A stretch of DNA of 64,000 nt from NCBI GenBank assembly GCA_023846275.1, contig JAIUJO010000228.1:558001-622000 (forward strand), read 5' to 3'. Below are positions 14,892 through 28,900 of the stretch, in pieces (positions within the stretch are counted from its first letter, which is position 1; every line of letters begins with the position of its first letter). The stretch comes from Vanilla planifolia (taxonomy: Eukaryota > Streptophyta > Magnoliopsida > Asparagales > Orchidaceae). Under the pieces are notes generated by a model, which saw only the letters and a list, made by a program, of their open reading frames with translations, did not search any database and was not told the origin of the DNA. A program made the position numbers and the translations under genes.

Positions 14892-15746
14892 AAAGGTGAT
14901 ATAATAAAACGAAAGAAATGTGATGGTGACACAAGGGAAGAATTAGGGTTTCATAATTATATAACAAATTAAAAGAAAATCTTTGAAAATAACCAAAAAA
15001 ACTATTCTAGAAAATAACATTCCACTTTATTAAGTAGGCAAAGGTAACATCCTTATCAGTCAAATATGATACGATTGCAAATGTGGGAGAAAGAATGCTA
15101 AAACCCTATAAAATGAAATATTATAAAAATCATATATAAGTTTATATTTAGTTTGAAAAAACTCACCAACTTAATTTCAATAATATTTGTTTCATTTTGA
15201 TCTATACTCATTTAGAAATACTAAAAAATGGCAAAGTTAATAAGAACAAAAAATTTTAAATTTTACTATTAAGAAAATATATACGAAAGTTGAAATAAGA
15301 TAAATTGAAGTACTAGAATGCAACCATGTAATACAAACTGGATTTGCAGTTGCACAAAAAATAATAAAATGCAAGGAAAAAAGTTATAGGATTGAGATAA
15401 ATTTTATATTAAAACTAATTTCCAAGATATTAAGGACATTGAGTCTAACATCCTTAATCATGAAATCAAGTAAAAAAGAAATTATTTCATAATTCATGTA
15501 AAAACTTTTGCAGATAAAATTTTTAAAACTATAAAATGGAAAATTTAATTTTTCTAACTCATCCAAGTGAGCATAGAGATATTCTTTTCTTGATTGCAAT
15601 TTTTTAGAACTACAGTAAATTATAAGGTTTATAAGAAGAAATAGCAACAATTTTTTATATAAATATTAAATAAATACAAATTAAAGTTGTAGTGAGACAA
15701 GTTGAAATAAAGTAATATAATAAAAGCAAATTGATGCAAAGGTCAT

Positions 15747-15906
15747 GAGATTGAGTGTAACATCCTCAATCATAAAATGATATATTAATAATATATTGAA
15801 CTAGTGTTACATTCAAAGATGCTAAAGAGATTGAGTGTAACATCCTCGATCATAAAATGATTTATTAATAAAATGCAAATTAAAATGTTGCAAAATCTTA
15901 GAATAT
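15747..15906 (+). repeat. 80-bp tandem duplication
   Basis: gagattgagtgtaacatcct starts at 15,747 and again at 15,827, each followed by c(a/g)atcataaaatgat and a ttattaata tract. It is one step in a nested series, because the second copy lies inside the 556-bp duplication that follows. Confidence 0.85.
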
Positions 15907-16922
15907 TAAATTTTCTAAAAAAATTGAGTCTATTAATATTTGCTTCATCTTTATCAGACTACATAGGGAATTAGTATGATTTCATAAATTTGTTAAACAA
16001 AAACAATAGTATATCTTTATTTTAGGGTAAAGTAAATATATATAAAAATTTAAATGATATAAAATTAAATAAAATATAATATAACAAAATTAATATGACG
16101 TATAGTGCACAAATAAAAAAAGAATTTTCAATAACGGGACCAATTAACAGATAAAATTTTCAATATGTGGGGGTAGTTGCACATGAAAGTTGCATTCAAA
16201 GATCCTTTAAAAATTGAGAGCAACATTATCAATCATGAAATAAAATATGATTGAAAATGTCGCAAAAAATATTGCAAATATAATATTTAAAAATTAAGAA
16301 GATTATAAGATTAATCTAGATCAGAAGACTCTAATGACATTTTTCCCATAATTTGAACTAGTGTTACATTCAAAGATGCTAAAGCGATTGAGTGTAACAT
16401 CCTCGATCATAAAATGATTTATTAATAAAATGCAAATTAAAATGTTGCAAAATCTTAGAATATTAAATTTTCTAAAAAAATTGAGTCTATTAATATTTGC
16501 TTCATCTTTATCAGACTACATAGGGAATTAGTATGATTTCATAAATTTGTTAAACAAAAACAATAGTATATCTTTATTTTAGGGTAAAGTAAATATATAT
16601 AAAAATTTAAATGATATAAAATTAAATAAAATATAATATAACAAAATTAATATGACGTATAGTGCGCAAATAAAAAAAGAATTTTTAATAACGGGACCAA
16701 TTAACAGATAAAATTTTCAATATATGGGGGTAGTTGCACATGAAAGTTGCATTCAAAGATCCTTTAAAAATTGAGAGCAACATTATCAATCATGAAATAA
16801 GATATGATTGAAAATGTTGCAAAAAAATGCAAAAAATATTGCGAATATAATATTTAAAAATTAAGAAGATTATTAGATTAATCTGGATCAGAAGACTCTA
16901 ATGACATTTTTCCCATAATTTG
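15799..16922 (+). repeat. Recent 556-bp tandem duplication, 2 copies
   Basis: Copy 1 is 15,799-16,354 and copy 2 is 16,355-16,922. Both begin with gaactagtgttacattcaaa and run in register to the end. Only scattered substitutions are visible (for example gtgcaca/gtgcgca, atgtggg/atatggg), plus one 12-bp insertion in copy 2 near 16,820 that accounts for the 556/568-bp length difference. The two copies are far more alike than ordinary neighbouring monomers, so this is one of the youngest events in the window. The unit is about one and a half satellite monomers, consistent with unequal exchange out of register. Confidence 0.93.
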
Positions 16923-19385
16923 ATCTAACAATTAAAAAAAATAATTTATAAAATAAATAAACTCAAAATTTAAATAATTATTTGTTCTATTATAATTAAA
17001 AAAATATTAACGATAAAACTAGATAAATTGAAGTAATACAACATAACTAAATAAAAGTGATTCAAAAGTAAAATGAGTTGACATTCACTTATTCATTGTT
17101 ATATAACCAATTTTAAATAAAACATTTAATGACTTAAGATAAAATTTATGGAATAGTTGCTTTCCATGCAACAACGAAGCTTGTAGATCATTTTTAAAAA
17201 ACGAATCTAGTACAACTCGAACATGTCATAAAATTTGTTGTCATGGGAAAATAAAATATTTAAATAAGATAGAAAATGATTAATAATGAAAAAAGCTCAT
17301 CGGAATGAGTCTAATAATATTTGTTTTATCTCAATTAGATCTCTTTTGGTGTAACAATGAATTATAAAAATAAATAAGTAGAAATAATAAAAAATTATTA
17401 TTATTTTTTAAAGATATAAGTAATAAATTTGAAATAAAATAAATTAAAAAAATAAATTATAACCAAATCAAAGCAATGTATAAGAGACACAACACAAGAT
17501 TTAGTGTTTCATAGTTTTATAATGAAATCAAAGTGAAATATTTCAAGAAATAAGACAAGTTATATGAAAGAGCAGTACTTGTAGATGCAAAAAGGATCAT
17601 GTGTAACATGCTCGTAAAAGTAAAAATATGACCTAAAGCCTACCAAAACTGTAGAAAACAAAAAGTTTATAAATATAAAAAAGTTTAACCAATTGGATAA
17701 AGAATTTTGAAATGAGTTCAAAGATGTTTGTTTCTTCTCGATATGTTCTTGCTCAAAATTTTTTCAAGTAAACAAAGTAAATAAAAATAAAAAATAGGAA
17801 ATTATTTGTGAATAATAAGTAAATAAATACTAAATCTAAAATAAATTAAATTTAAAATATGTAATATAAGAAAATCAAAGATATGTAAAGGTCACATAAT
17901 AAGTGGTTTGGAGTCACATTATAATAAAACCACATAATAGAAAACATTTGATGAAATTTGATAAATTGTTTATGAAAGTTGGACAACAAATTCAAATATC
18001 TCTTAAAACATTCTTGAAAATCAAGTCAAGGACCAATTGAAATTTCACATAAAAAATTCAAAATCTTAGGAACAAATATTTGAAAATTAAAAAATGATTA
18101 TTTAAATTGATAAAGCTCGCCAAGAAGTGTCCAACGACCTCTTCTTCATCTTGATTGGACCACATTTGCTATTCCTACGAATTATGAAATTAAATAAATA
18201 TGAATAATTCAAGATTATTATGTTAATATAAAGTAAATATATAATAAAGTTTAAAAAAGATAAGTTAAAAAATATAATATGGGTAATTCAAAATAGTTTA
18301 AAGGTCACCTGATATAAGATTTGGAGTAACATCGTAATATAACATAATTAAAATGAAACATTTCCACAAATAAGATCAATTGTATGAAAAACTTAAATTT
18401 GTTAATACTACAAGGAATAAGTGTAGCTTATTCGATAATCAAGTAAAACCTATAAAATCCTAGAAAATAAAATATTTAAATATAAACTAACACATACGAC
18501 AAAGCTTATTAAGATGAGTCTAATGGAATTTAGTTCATCAAGAGCAAACCTAATTTTGAATTTTAGTTAATTGACAATGTAAATGAAAATAAAAATAAAT
18601 AAATTATTCATTTTAAGTTAAGTAAATATTTTTGGAAGTTTAAATAATATAAATTGAAAGAATATAACATAATCAAATGAAAGCCATGTAATGGTTACAT
18701 GAGGTCAGATTCAGAGTTAAATACCAAAAAAATCATAATTAGGGAAAATTTTGAAATAATAAGATAAATTGTTTGTAAAAGTAACAATCCATGATAGCGA
18801 CTTTATTGAGCATAATACATACAACTATTAAAAAATATATTGAATCAAAATATATAGTAAAATTGCCAAAATCTTCAAAAAAATTTAAAAATTTTAAATA
18901 AAGTTTTTAATTAGGAAAACCTAGTGGCATTTGTTTCAGCTTGATTAAATCTTCTTTAAAATTTCAAATATTTTAAAAAACTTAAATAAGCATAAATCAT
19001 AAAATTATCATTTTAATTTAAGTAAATATACAATTAGGATAAAATAAGATAATTTAAAGCAATATAACATAACTAAATAAAAGTAATGTAAAGGTCACTA
19101 GAGAGGAAAATTAAAGTTTGATAATAATATAAGTAACTCGAAGAAAAAAATTTGAATAAATGAGGTAAATTGTATTACAATGCTATATTCAAAGATGCAA
19201 AGCTGATGAAGTGTAACACAATCATTTTTTGGAAATAGTATGAATAGTAGTGTAATTTAAAACTTGCAAAACTACCAAAAACGAATTTAAAATATAAAAA
19301 ATCAATATTTAATTAGATGATGCTATTTGAGATTAGTCCAATAACATTTGTCACATCTTCATCAATCCTTGTTTAGAATTATTAT

Positions 19386-21060
19386 ATCTTTGTCCTAAAG
19401 GCTTATCCTTTTCTTTGCCTCACTCTCATATTCACAAAAGAGAGAAATGATCTATTCCTTCTTTGTTTTAAGTAAAAAGACAATTTTTCCATATAATTGT
19501 ACTAAGAATATATATTTATTGGTTTGCTCTTTTTAGTATTTTGAATAATAAAAGATATAACATTTCCTCGACGAGAGATTCAAAGATTTGGATGAAATGA
19601 ATGGTTATCACAAAGAAATGTTTCATTTGACTGCCAACCCCATGTCAGCAACTAAAAATAATAACTCCTAGAATCTCAATAAAATAACTTAATTCCATAT
19701 CCTAACATTGATTAAGGTATTAATTCCATGAAAGCTAGATAGAAAAGAGGTAGATGGGGCTTCTACTCTCTTTCTTTCCAAGGTTCCCAAAAGGGGCCTT
19801 TTCTTTGACTAATAGAGCTTCCAAAGCAAGCTGGTCCATTCAAAAACTAAGATTCATTACAGTGTCATTAATTCCATGAAGGAATTGTTCTTTTGTATAC
19901 TTTTCTAACCAAATGTCATTAATGCCAAGGTTGTCTAATGAAATAGAAAATGTTTTGATTACTTTAACAAATCAATATGAAAGTGAAGTGCTTATTTGAG
20001 GCCTCCTAACATGATCTATTATTCATATTGATAAATGTAAGATCTATGAGGAAATTACTTACTTATAAGATGAGTTCCCTTGCACCCACAATGGAACGTT
20101 CAATTACTCCGCATGATCATCCAACATTTATCAAATTTGAAATAGAATAAGACGATATTGTTTGCAAAATTTTTGTAGTAGTGGGAGAAATAAAAGGAAG
20201 AAAGAAAATAAATAAAATAAATTTATTCCAATCAAGCATTTGTGAAATCTTTGTGTTGGGAAGTAATTGAAAGAACTAAGTGGAGAGAAACAAGTGAAGT
20301 CAAACATTTCTCACAAGCAAGAGAAGAAAGTAGAGTTCTCGTTTGGATTAACAATTCTATTACAATGTAATACAACTCTATTTTATTTTATTTTGTTTAG
20401 AAGAAAAATCACAATAAGAAAAACTATTGCAACAGCAAATTCCTATTTGTTAAAAATAGTAACCAGAGACCTCACGAAATTTTGTTGATACATTTGAGTA
20501 GTTTTCTTTTTCTTAAGAATGATTTAGTTAGGAGTACACAAATATTGTGCACAAGATGACGCAATGCTAGCTAATGATAGCGCCAAAAAACCTACAAAAA
20601 GAAATTTTAGAATTTAATTAACCCCCATGTGGACCTTTAGGTGCATATGATTTGACTTCAAAGAATAAAGAGAAAGAATTTTCACATTTTCCCATTCCTG
20701 CTACGCATACTCAAGGTAATGTCATTTTCTTAAAAATAGATGAATTTAAAAAGGTCACCCCTAAGAAGCTTAGGATATTTTGAGACTATCTACCATGAAA
20801 CTTTTTTTATGATTGAAAGACATTTGGCATAACTTCCACCACCGGATACTTTGTGCTTTGCCAACATAAATTATGAGAAAGTGATTGAAGAATCGATTTT
20901 TTGACTCTGACTATCCCACTCCTAAATTTTGGTGTCCTACTTTTACTTAATTCATGCAGTGTAAGTACTAATCCTTGTGGCTTTGTTGATGTCCTAAAAT
21001 TCGATGTTGACATGGGCCTTGTGTCATTTCAAACAAAAAACTAATGGCGATAGATAAGGC
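19386..21060. other. Non-satellite island, 1.7 kb, unassigned
   Basis: The satellite blocks vanish between about 19,386 and 21,060 and resume with an aaatgagtctaac landmark. The island is visibly richer in G+C, with stretches such as gttcccaaaaggggcctttt near 19,782 and a ccccatgtggacctttagg block near 20,623. The satellite stops just after its landmark block and resumes just before the same block, so about 60 bp of equivalent satellite sequence flanks the island on both sides. This fits an insertion, or replacement of most of one unit. A short minus-strand open stretch (20,807-21,013) has balanced amino-acid composition, but I recognise no domain. I see no terminal repeats. An old transposon fragment is plausible but not shown. 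Confidence 0.6.
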
Positions 21061-21545
21061 TAAGGTTTTGTTAAAATGAGTCTAACATGATTTATTTCTT
21101 CTCAATAAAAACAAAGTTATAATTATAGTAAATTTAGGAAAAAATTAAACTTAAAAAAATAAATTATTATTTCAATACTAAGTAAACATATAATAAAGTG
21201 GAAATAAGATAAATTATAGAAATATAATTAATCTAAATCAAAGCAATGTGAATATGACATTGGAGAAGAATTAGTGTTTAATAAGAATATAACAAAATAT
21301 AAGTAAAATATTTGAAGAATTAGATGAATTATACAAGAAAGCTGCATTCCAAGATACAAAGAAGATAATGTGAAACATATCAAATATGAAATGAATAAAA
21401 ATGTCTCACAAAATATGACAAAATATAATAAAATAATATATTTAAAAATATAAAATGGTACCTTTTATTACACTAATCTCATCAAGAGAAGAGCAATGTG
21501 CTTTTTCGTGCCTCTGTTTAACTTCGTTGGGAATTATTGTAAAAT

Positions 21546-24500
21546 GTAAAGTTCATTTATCATAAATAATAACACTTTATTATTGTTGTATTAAGTAATT
21601 ATATATTAATGTTGAAATAAGAACAGTTATAAAAATATAATATAGTAATATCAAAGCAACATAAAGATCAAACCAAAGAAAATTTAGAGTAAAATTAAAA
21701 TATAACAAAAGGAATTTAGACAATTTAGAGGAATTAGATTAATTATATGAAATAGTTTTATTCTTAAATAAAAAGGTGATTGCACAAAAAATCTTTAATA
21801 GTTAATTCATGTTGAAATAAAAATGTGTCATAAAATATGCCAAAACACTAAATAGTAAAAGCATAAAATATAGAAATAGTATTTAATTCGATAAAGCAAA
21901 TTGAGAAGAGTCGAAAGACTTTGTTTCTCCACTATCTACCTTCATTTGAAATTATTGAGAATTATTATAGTACAGAAAATAGCACGAATAATTAATTTTT
22001 TTAAATATTACAAATATATATTCATGTATATATTTATATATATTAAAGCTAAAGTATAACTAATTTGTGCAATTTTAGATGACAAAAATAAAGACATTCA
22101 AATACAATATGAAAGGTGCTTTGGTTTTAAAGAGTAAAATATAAAAAATAAAGCAGAAAATTTTAACAATTGAGGTAAAGTTTCTTACAAAATTTTTCAA
22201 CATCATAACAAATAAACCATTTAAAAATATATAAAAATGAATAACAAACTTGATTAAGCACCTCAAGATTAGTCCAATGATCTTTGCTTCATCTCGATAA
22301 AACCTCATTGGAAATCACAATGAATTATGGAATTGAATAATCATAGAAAATGAGAAATTTTTATTTCTATAATTAGTAAACTTATAATAATTCTAAAAAA
22401 TATAACTTCAAGTAATATAATATAACCAAAACAAAGATTTCGAGATATAACATGATAGGAGAATAATAGTCTCACACCAATATAATGAAATAAAAAATAA
22501 GCACATGAATAAATGATATAAATCATAAACAAAAGCTGTGTTAAAGCATGATAAAATAGCAAATATGATTTCATCTATCTTACAATAATTCAAGACGAAA
22601 AATGTGTCACCATTAATGAGAAAAAATAAAAAATATATATTAAAAAATAAACTTCAATACTTGATCAAATAGTGTTTATCAAGATGTGTGCATTGATATT
22701 TATTTCATCATGAGAGCACCTTCTTAGGTCTTACTAAAAATTATGGAAATTAATTAAAATAAATAACAATAAAGTATTGTTTTAATACAAAGTAAATGTT
22801 TACTAAAGTTGAATTAAGACAATTAAAGCATTGTAGTGCAAGGAAATTAAAGTGTTGAGAAGTTCACACAAAGAGTGAACTATAGTTTCCTAGTAATTTA
22901 AGAAAATGGAAGATAAAAATTTTGTGAAATAAGATAACCTATACATAAAAGTGACTTTGTAAGGTAAAAAGAATATCAATTGCAACATACTTAATCGCTA
23001 AAGTAGGCACTTTGGAAATGTAAAGTTAAGTTATCATAAATAATAATACTTTATTTTCTAGTATTAAGTAACTATATATTAAAATTGAAATAAGAAAAGT
23101 TATAAAAATATAATATAATAATATCAAGGAAACATAAAGATCAAACTAAAGAAAATTTAGAGTAAAATAAAAATATAACAAAAGGAACTTAAACAGTTTA
23201 GAGGAATTAGATTAATTATATGAAATAGTTTCATTCTTAAATAATAAGGTGATTGCATGCAAAATCTTTAATAGTCAATTCATGTTGAAATAACAAAGTG
23301 CCATTAAATATGCCAAAACACTAAATAGTAAAATCATAAACATATATAAATAGTATTTAATTTCATAAAGCAAATTTAGAATAGTCCAAAGACTTTGTTT
23401 CTTTCTTATCTGCCTTCATTTCAAATTATTGAGAATTATTATAGTACAAAAAAGTATACACAAATAATTAATTTTTTTAATATTACAAATATATATAAAT
23501 ATATATATATATATATTAAAGCTAAAATATGATTAATTTGTGAAATTTTGTTATCACAAAAATAAAGACATTTAAAAGCAATATGAAAGGTGCTTTTGTT
23601 TTAAAGGGTAAAAAATAAAAAAAAAGCAAAAAATTTTAACAATTGAGATAAATTGTCTTATAAAATTTTTCAAAATCATAACAGATAAAATATTTAAAAA
23701 TATATGAAATGAATAACTAATTTGATTCATTACCTCAAGACTAGTCCAATGATCTTTGCTTCATCTCGATAGAACCTCATTGGAAATAAGTATAAATTAT
23801 GGAAATGAATAATCATAGAAAATGAGAAATTATTATTTCTATAATTAGTAAATTTATAATAATTCTAAAAAATATAACTTCAAGTAATATACTATAACCA
23901 AAATGAAGATGTACAAATATAACATTATAGGAGAATAATAGTCTCACAACAATATAGCCAAATAAAAAACAAGCACTTGAATAAATGACATAAATCATAG
24001 ACAAAAGCTATGTTACAACATGATAAAATAGCAAATATGATGTCATCTATCATTAAATAATGTAAGACAAGAAATGTGCACCATTTACCAGCAAAAAATA
24101 AAAAATATATATAAGAAAGTAAACTTCCATATTTGATCAAATAGTTTTTATCAAGATGTGTCCATTGATATTCATTTCATCATGAGAGCACCTTGTTCGG
24201 TATTAGTACCAATTATGAAGATTAATTAAAATAAATAACAATAAAATATTGTTTTAATATAAAGTTAATGTTTACTAAAGTTGAATTAAGAAAATTAAAG
24301 AATCATAATGCAAGGAAATTAAAGTGCTGAGAAGTTCACACAAAAAGAGAACTATAGTTTCTTAGTAATTTAAGAAAACAGAAGATAAAAATTTTATGAA
24401 ATAAGATAAACTATACAAAAAAGTGACTTTGTAAGGTACAGGGATTATAGACTACAACAAACTCAATTGCCAAAGCACGCATTTTGGAAATGTAAGGTTA

Positions 24501-24954
24501 AGTTATCATAAATAATAATACTTTATTATTCTATTATTAAGTAATTATATATTAAAATTTTAATAAGAAAAATTATAAAAATATAAAACAATAATATTAA
24601 AGAAACAAAAAGATCAAATCAAAGAAAATTTAGAGTAAAATGAAAATATAACAAAAGGAATTTAAATAGTTTAGGCGAATTAGATTAATTATATGAAATA
24701 GTTTCATTCTTAAATAATAAGGTGATTGCATGCAAAATCTTTAATAGTCAATTCATGTTGAAATAACAATGTCACAAAATATACAAAAACACTAACTAGT
24801 AAAGGCATAAAAATATAGAAAATTATATTTAATTTGATAAAGCAAATTGAGAAGAGTCCAAAGACTTTGTTTCTTCACCATCTGCCTTCATTTGAAATTA
24901 TTAAGAATTATTATAATACATAAAAGTATACACAAATAATGAATTTCTTTTAAT

Positions 24955-24985
<31 letters not shown>

Positions 24986-25955
24986 GCTAAAATATGATTA
25001 ATTAGTGCAATTTTAGATAACAAAAATAAAGACATTTAAATGCAATGTGAAAGGTGCTTTTGTTTTAAAGAGAAAAATATCAAAAATAAAGCAAAAAATT
25101 TTAGCAATTGAGATAAATTGTCTTATAAAATTTTTCAAAATCATAACAAATAAAATATTTAAAAATATAGAAAATGAATAACAAATTTGATTAAGCATCT
25201 CATGATTGGTCCAATGATCTTTGCCTCATCTCGATATAACCTCATGGGAAATCACAACAAATTATGGAATTGAATAATCAAAGAAAATAAGAAATTATTA
25301 TTTCTATAATTAGTAAATTTATAATAATTCTAAAAAATATAACTTCAAGCAATATAATATAACCAAAACCAAGATATACATATATAACATGATAAGAGAA
25401 TAATACTCTCAAAAGAATATAATGAAATAAAAAATAAGCCCTTGAATAAATGACATAAATCATAAACAAAAGCTATGTTATAGCATGATAAAATAGCAAA
25501 TATGATGTCAACTATCATTAAATAATGCAAGAAAAATATGTGTACCCATTTATGAGAAAAAAAGGAAAACTATATATAAAAAAATAAACTTCCATATTTG
25601 ATCAAATAGTGTTTATCAAGATGATTCCATTTGATATTTATTTCATCATGAGAGCTGCTTGTTAGGTCTTAGTACAAAATTATGAAAATTAATTTAAATA
25701 AATAACAATAAAGTATCGTTTTAATACAAAGTAAATATTTACTGTAGTTGAATTAAGAAAGTTAAAGCATTGTAATGCAAGGAAATTAAAGTGCTGAGAA
25801 GTTAACAAAAGAGAACTATAGTTTCTTAGTAATTTAAGAAAATGGAAGACAAAAATTTGATGAAATAAGATAAATTATACAAAAAAGTGACTTTGTAAGG
25901 TACAAGGAATATCAACTACGACATACTCAATCGCTAAAGCTCGCACTTTGGAAAT
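21546..25955 (+). repeat. Higher-order repeat, ~1.47 kb x 3
   Basis: Three consecutive copies start at 21,546, 23,020 and 24,492, with offsets of 1,474, 1,472 and, to the truncation point at 25,956, 1,464 bp. Each begins with gta(a/g)(a/g)gtt followed by tatcataaataataa and contains the same series of about four shortened monomers. Copies match at most positions, while the monomers inside one copy do not. This is a classical higher-order pattern in which a multi-monomer block was amplified long after the monomers had diverged. The same minus-strand chance openings recur in each copy (for example 22,341-22,574, 23,813-24,004, 25,278-25,469). They differ in length and start and look non-coding. 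Confidence 0.92.
22013..22045 (+). repeat. AT-rich microsatellite, higher-order copy 1
   Basis: Interrupted AT run at the same place as 23,489-23,517 and 24,962-24,982 in the other copies. Length and interruptions differ between the three copies, so it has expanded and contracted independently since amplification. Confidence 0.7.
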
Positions 25956-28900
25956 GTATCCTAAAATGTTCCAAAATAATAAAAACTTACTTAAAAAAAT
26001 GTAGGGATTAATATTGTTTTGGATGAAGATTATCTATATGAATTAAACAAATGTTTATTTTGTGACCATTAAACTTCATTTTTAAAGTATAACATTCTAA
26101 TTCACAAAACATGATTAAATCAAAATATTTTGTAAAGTATGAAAAAAACCTACAATATAAATTATTTAAAAGTATGAAAATATCTTCTTAATTCTAGAAA
26201 GAACATCAAGATTAGTTCAATGACCTTTGTTTCATCAAGATTTGACTTAGGTTGGAATTATTGTGAATCACTAATATAAATAAATGAAAAAAAATGAATA
26301 AATTACTTTTTGAGGATGAAGTAATTTAAAATTAAATTTAGAAAGAGATAAGTGGGAAAAATGTAATGTAACCAAATTAAAGTGACGTAATGGTCACAAG
26401 AGAGGAGAATAAAATATTCTAAGACGTTAAAGAGTTCGAATATAACATCTTTGATAATCAAGTTAGTTACAAATAAAAATGTATCAAGAAACATAATAAA
26501 ATGTTAGAAAAATAAAATATTTTAAAAAAAGAAAAAATAATATTTAATGTTGGTCACACAAATGGAAACTTATAGTTTTGAATTACTTTTAATTGCCAAG
26601 ATAAATTAAAAAAATAAAAAATCTTTTTTTATATTAAGTAAATGCATATCAAAGATAAAATGGGATAAATTTGAGTAGCATATTGTAGCAAAAGTAAAGC
26701 GATGCAAAAGGTCACACCAAAGGAAAATTAGAGTTGCATAGAAATCTATCAAATTCAATGTGAAAAGTTCAAATAAATGAGATAAGTCATACTATAAAGT
26801 TACATTCCATAATATTTAGCAGATTGAGTATAACATTCAAGATCATCAAATAAGGTATGAATAGAAAAGCTTTATTAGTCATGGAAAATACAAAACAAAT
26901 TTTTGAAAATATAAAATTCAAAATTTAATTATATAATTCTCTTTAAGATGAGTCCAATAATATTTATTTCATGTTGATAGGACCACATTTTGAATTAATA
27001 AAAATGATGTTAAGCAAATAGAAAGTAACAAATATTTATTTTAACGATAATAAATATGTATTAAAGCTAAAATAAGATAAATTAAGGAAATATAATACAA
27101 AACAAATCATAGTGATGTGAAAGTCTTAGCAAAGGACAATTTAAGTTATAATGAAATACGAGCAATGAAAGAAAAAAGAATTAACAAACTAGATAAATTA
27201 TATAAGAAAGCTATATCCTGCGATACAAAGGAGATCTAGCATAGCTTACCTAACTGTAAAATTAGGTAAGAATCAAAATAATTTGTAAAGAATGAAAATC
27301 CTAGATAATAAAATATTAAAAAATATTAAATTAAATATCTTATTGGTTAAAGCTTAGTGAGATGTGCTAATAACTTTTATTTTGCCTCTGTCACATCTCA
27401 TTTGGAAGTATTAAGAATTACCAAACTAATATGTTTAAATAGTAATAAATTATTTTTTTTAGTTAAGTAAATATATTTTAAAGTTGAAATAAGATAATTA
27501 AAACAATGAAATATGATCAATTTAAAGCATTGTAAATGTCACAAGACAAAAAAATTTTAGTTTCATAAGACCAAATGAAATGAAAACATTTGAAAAAGAT
27601 GAGTTAAATTTTGTGGGAAAGATGCAATATAAGAAACTAAGAAGTTCGATTAAAGCTTACTCTACCATTAAATAAGGAACAAATAGAAATCTCTCATGAA
27701 GTTTAATGGTACCTTAGAAAATAAGTTATTTGAAAAAGAATATATATAAAAAATGAATATTGTAATGTATTGAAGTCATTGAAATGAGTTGTATGATTTT
27801 TGTAGCATCTTAAAGAGAGATAATTTGGAATTTTTATCAACTAAAAAATTAAAAAATGCATAAATAATAATAAAGTATTTTTTTTATTATTGCATAAAAA
27901 TCATATAAAGTAGGAATGAGATAAATTGAAGAAAAATAATTAAACAAAATAAGAGTGATCTAACTGTTGGACAAGAAGTCAGTTAAGTTTTCAAAGTAAT
28001 ATTGCCAAATTAAAGAAAAAATTTAAAAAAAATGAGGTAATTACCTAGTAAAGTTGCATTCCAATGTACTATGGAATTTTAATGTGACAACATCGATGAT
28101 CAAGTTAGATATTAATCAAAATATATCTTAAAATATACTAAAATATTAAAAAAATTTCAATTATTAAAATTATTTAGTTAGTTAGACCTCATCGAAATAG
28201 GTTAGTTAACCTTCTTTTTCTCATTAGTATACCATGTCTTCTATTAATGAGAAATATCACATAAAATATGTATAAATAGTAATAAAATATTATTTCAATA
28301 TTAAGTAAAGATATAATAACGTTAAAATATGACAAATTGAAGTAACTCATTATAATTAAATGAAAGTAATGTAAAGGTTACATGAAAACCAAAGAGCTAT
28401 ATATTATGGTAATCAAATCAATATAATAAAGTTTGAGAAAATGAGATAAATTGTAATGAAAATGTTTACTCCAAGATGGTAAAATGGTCAAATATAACGT
28501 ACTCTACTATCAAAATATGTTCGAATTATAAATTTCTCATCAATTGTGGAAAAATATGAAAAATAATTTTAAGAAAATCAAAATGCTAATTTTTTAGATT
28601 GTGGTGATCAAGATATGTCTATCGACATTTGTTTTATGTAGAAGAAACTACATTTGAAAAAACTATAAATTAACAAATCAAAAAAGAATAAATAATAATA
28701 AATCTTTATTTTAAGATTAAGTCATCAAAAACTAAAGTTAAAAAGGGATAAAGTGAAGTAAAGTAATGTAACCAAATCAAAACATTATAAAGGTCACACA
28801 AGGCCATAATTAAACTTTCATTATAGTATATTGTAGTCAAGGAAAAATATTTGAAGAAATAAGATATATTGTATGGGAGTGTTACTTTTCAAGATATTAA

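Larger units (their letters stand above)
14892..19385 (+). repeat. ~410-bp satellite array, + orientation, segment 2
   Basis: This is the same satellite as in segment 1, in the same orientation. Typical blocks are visible: gtgtaacatcctcgatcat near 15,834, a gtcacataataag block near 17,892 and landmark catttgtcacatcttcat near 19,347. The segment contains a recent 556-bp duplication. It stops inside a unit, just after the landmark and its following cttgtttagaatta block. Confidence 0.9.

Noticed and set aside
20807..21013. Minus-strand 68-codon frame with balanced composition in the 19.4-21.1-kb island
   Set aside because: There is no recognised motif, upstream context or second exon. It is too short to call without a homology search.
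22341..25530. Similar minus-strand open frames recurring at 22.4, 23.9 and 25.4 kb, suggesting a small gene family
   Set aside because: They recur because the 1.47-kb block was amplified. Starts, ends and overlapping frames vary between copies, and the translations are low-complexity hydrophobic.
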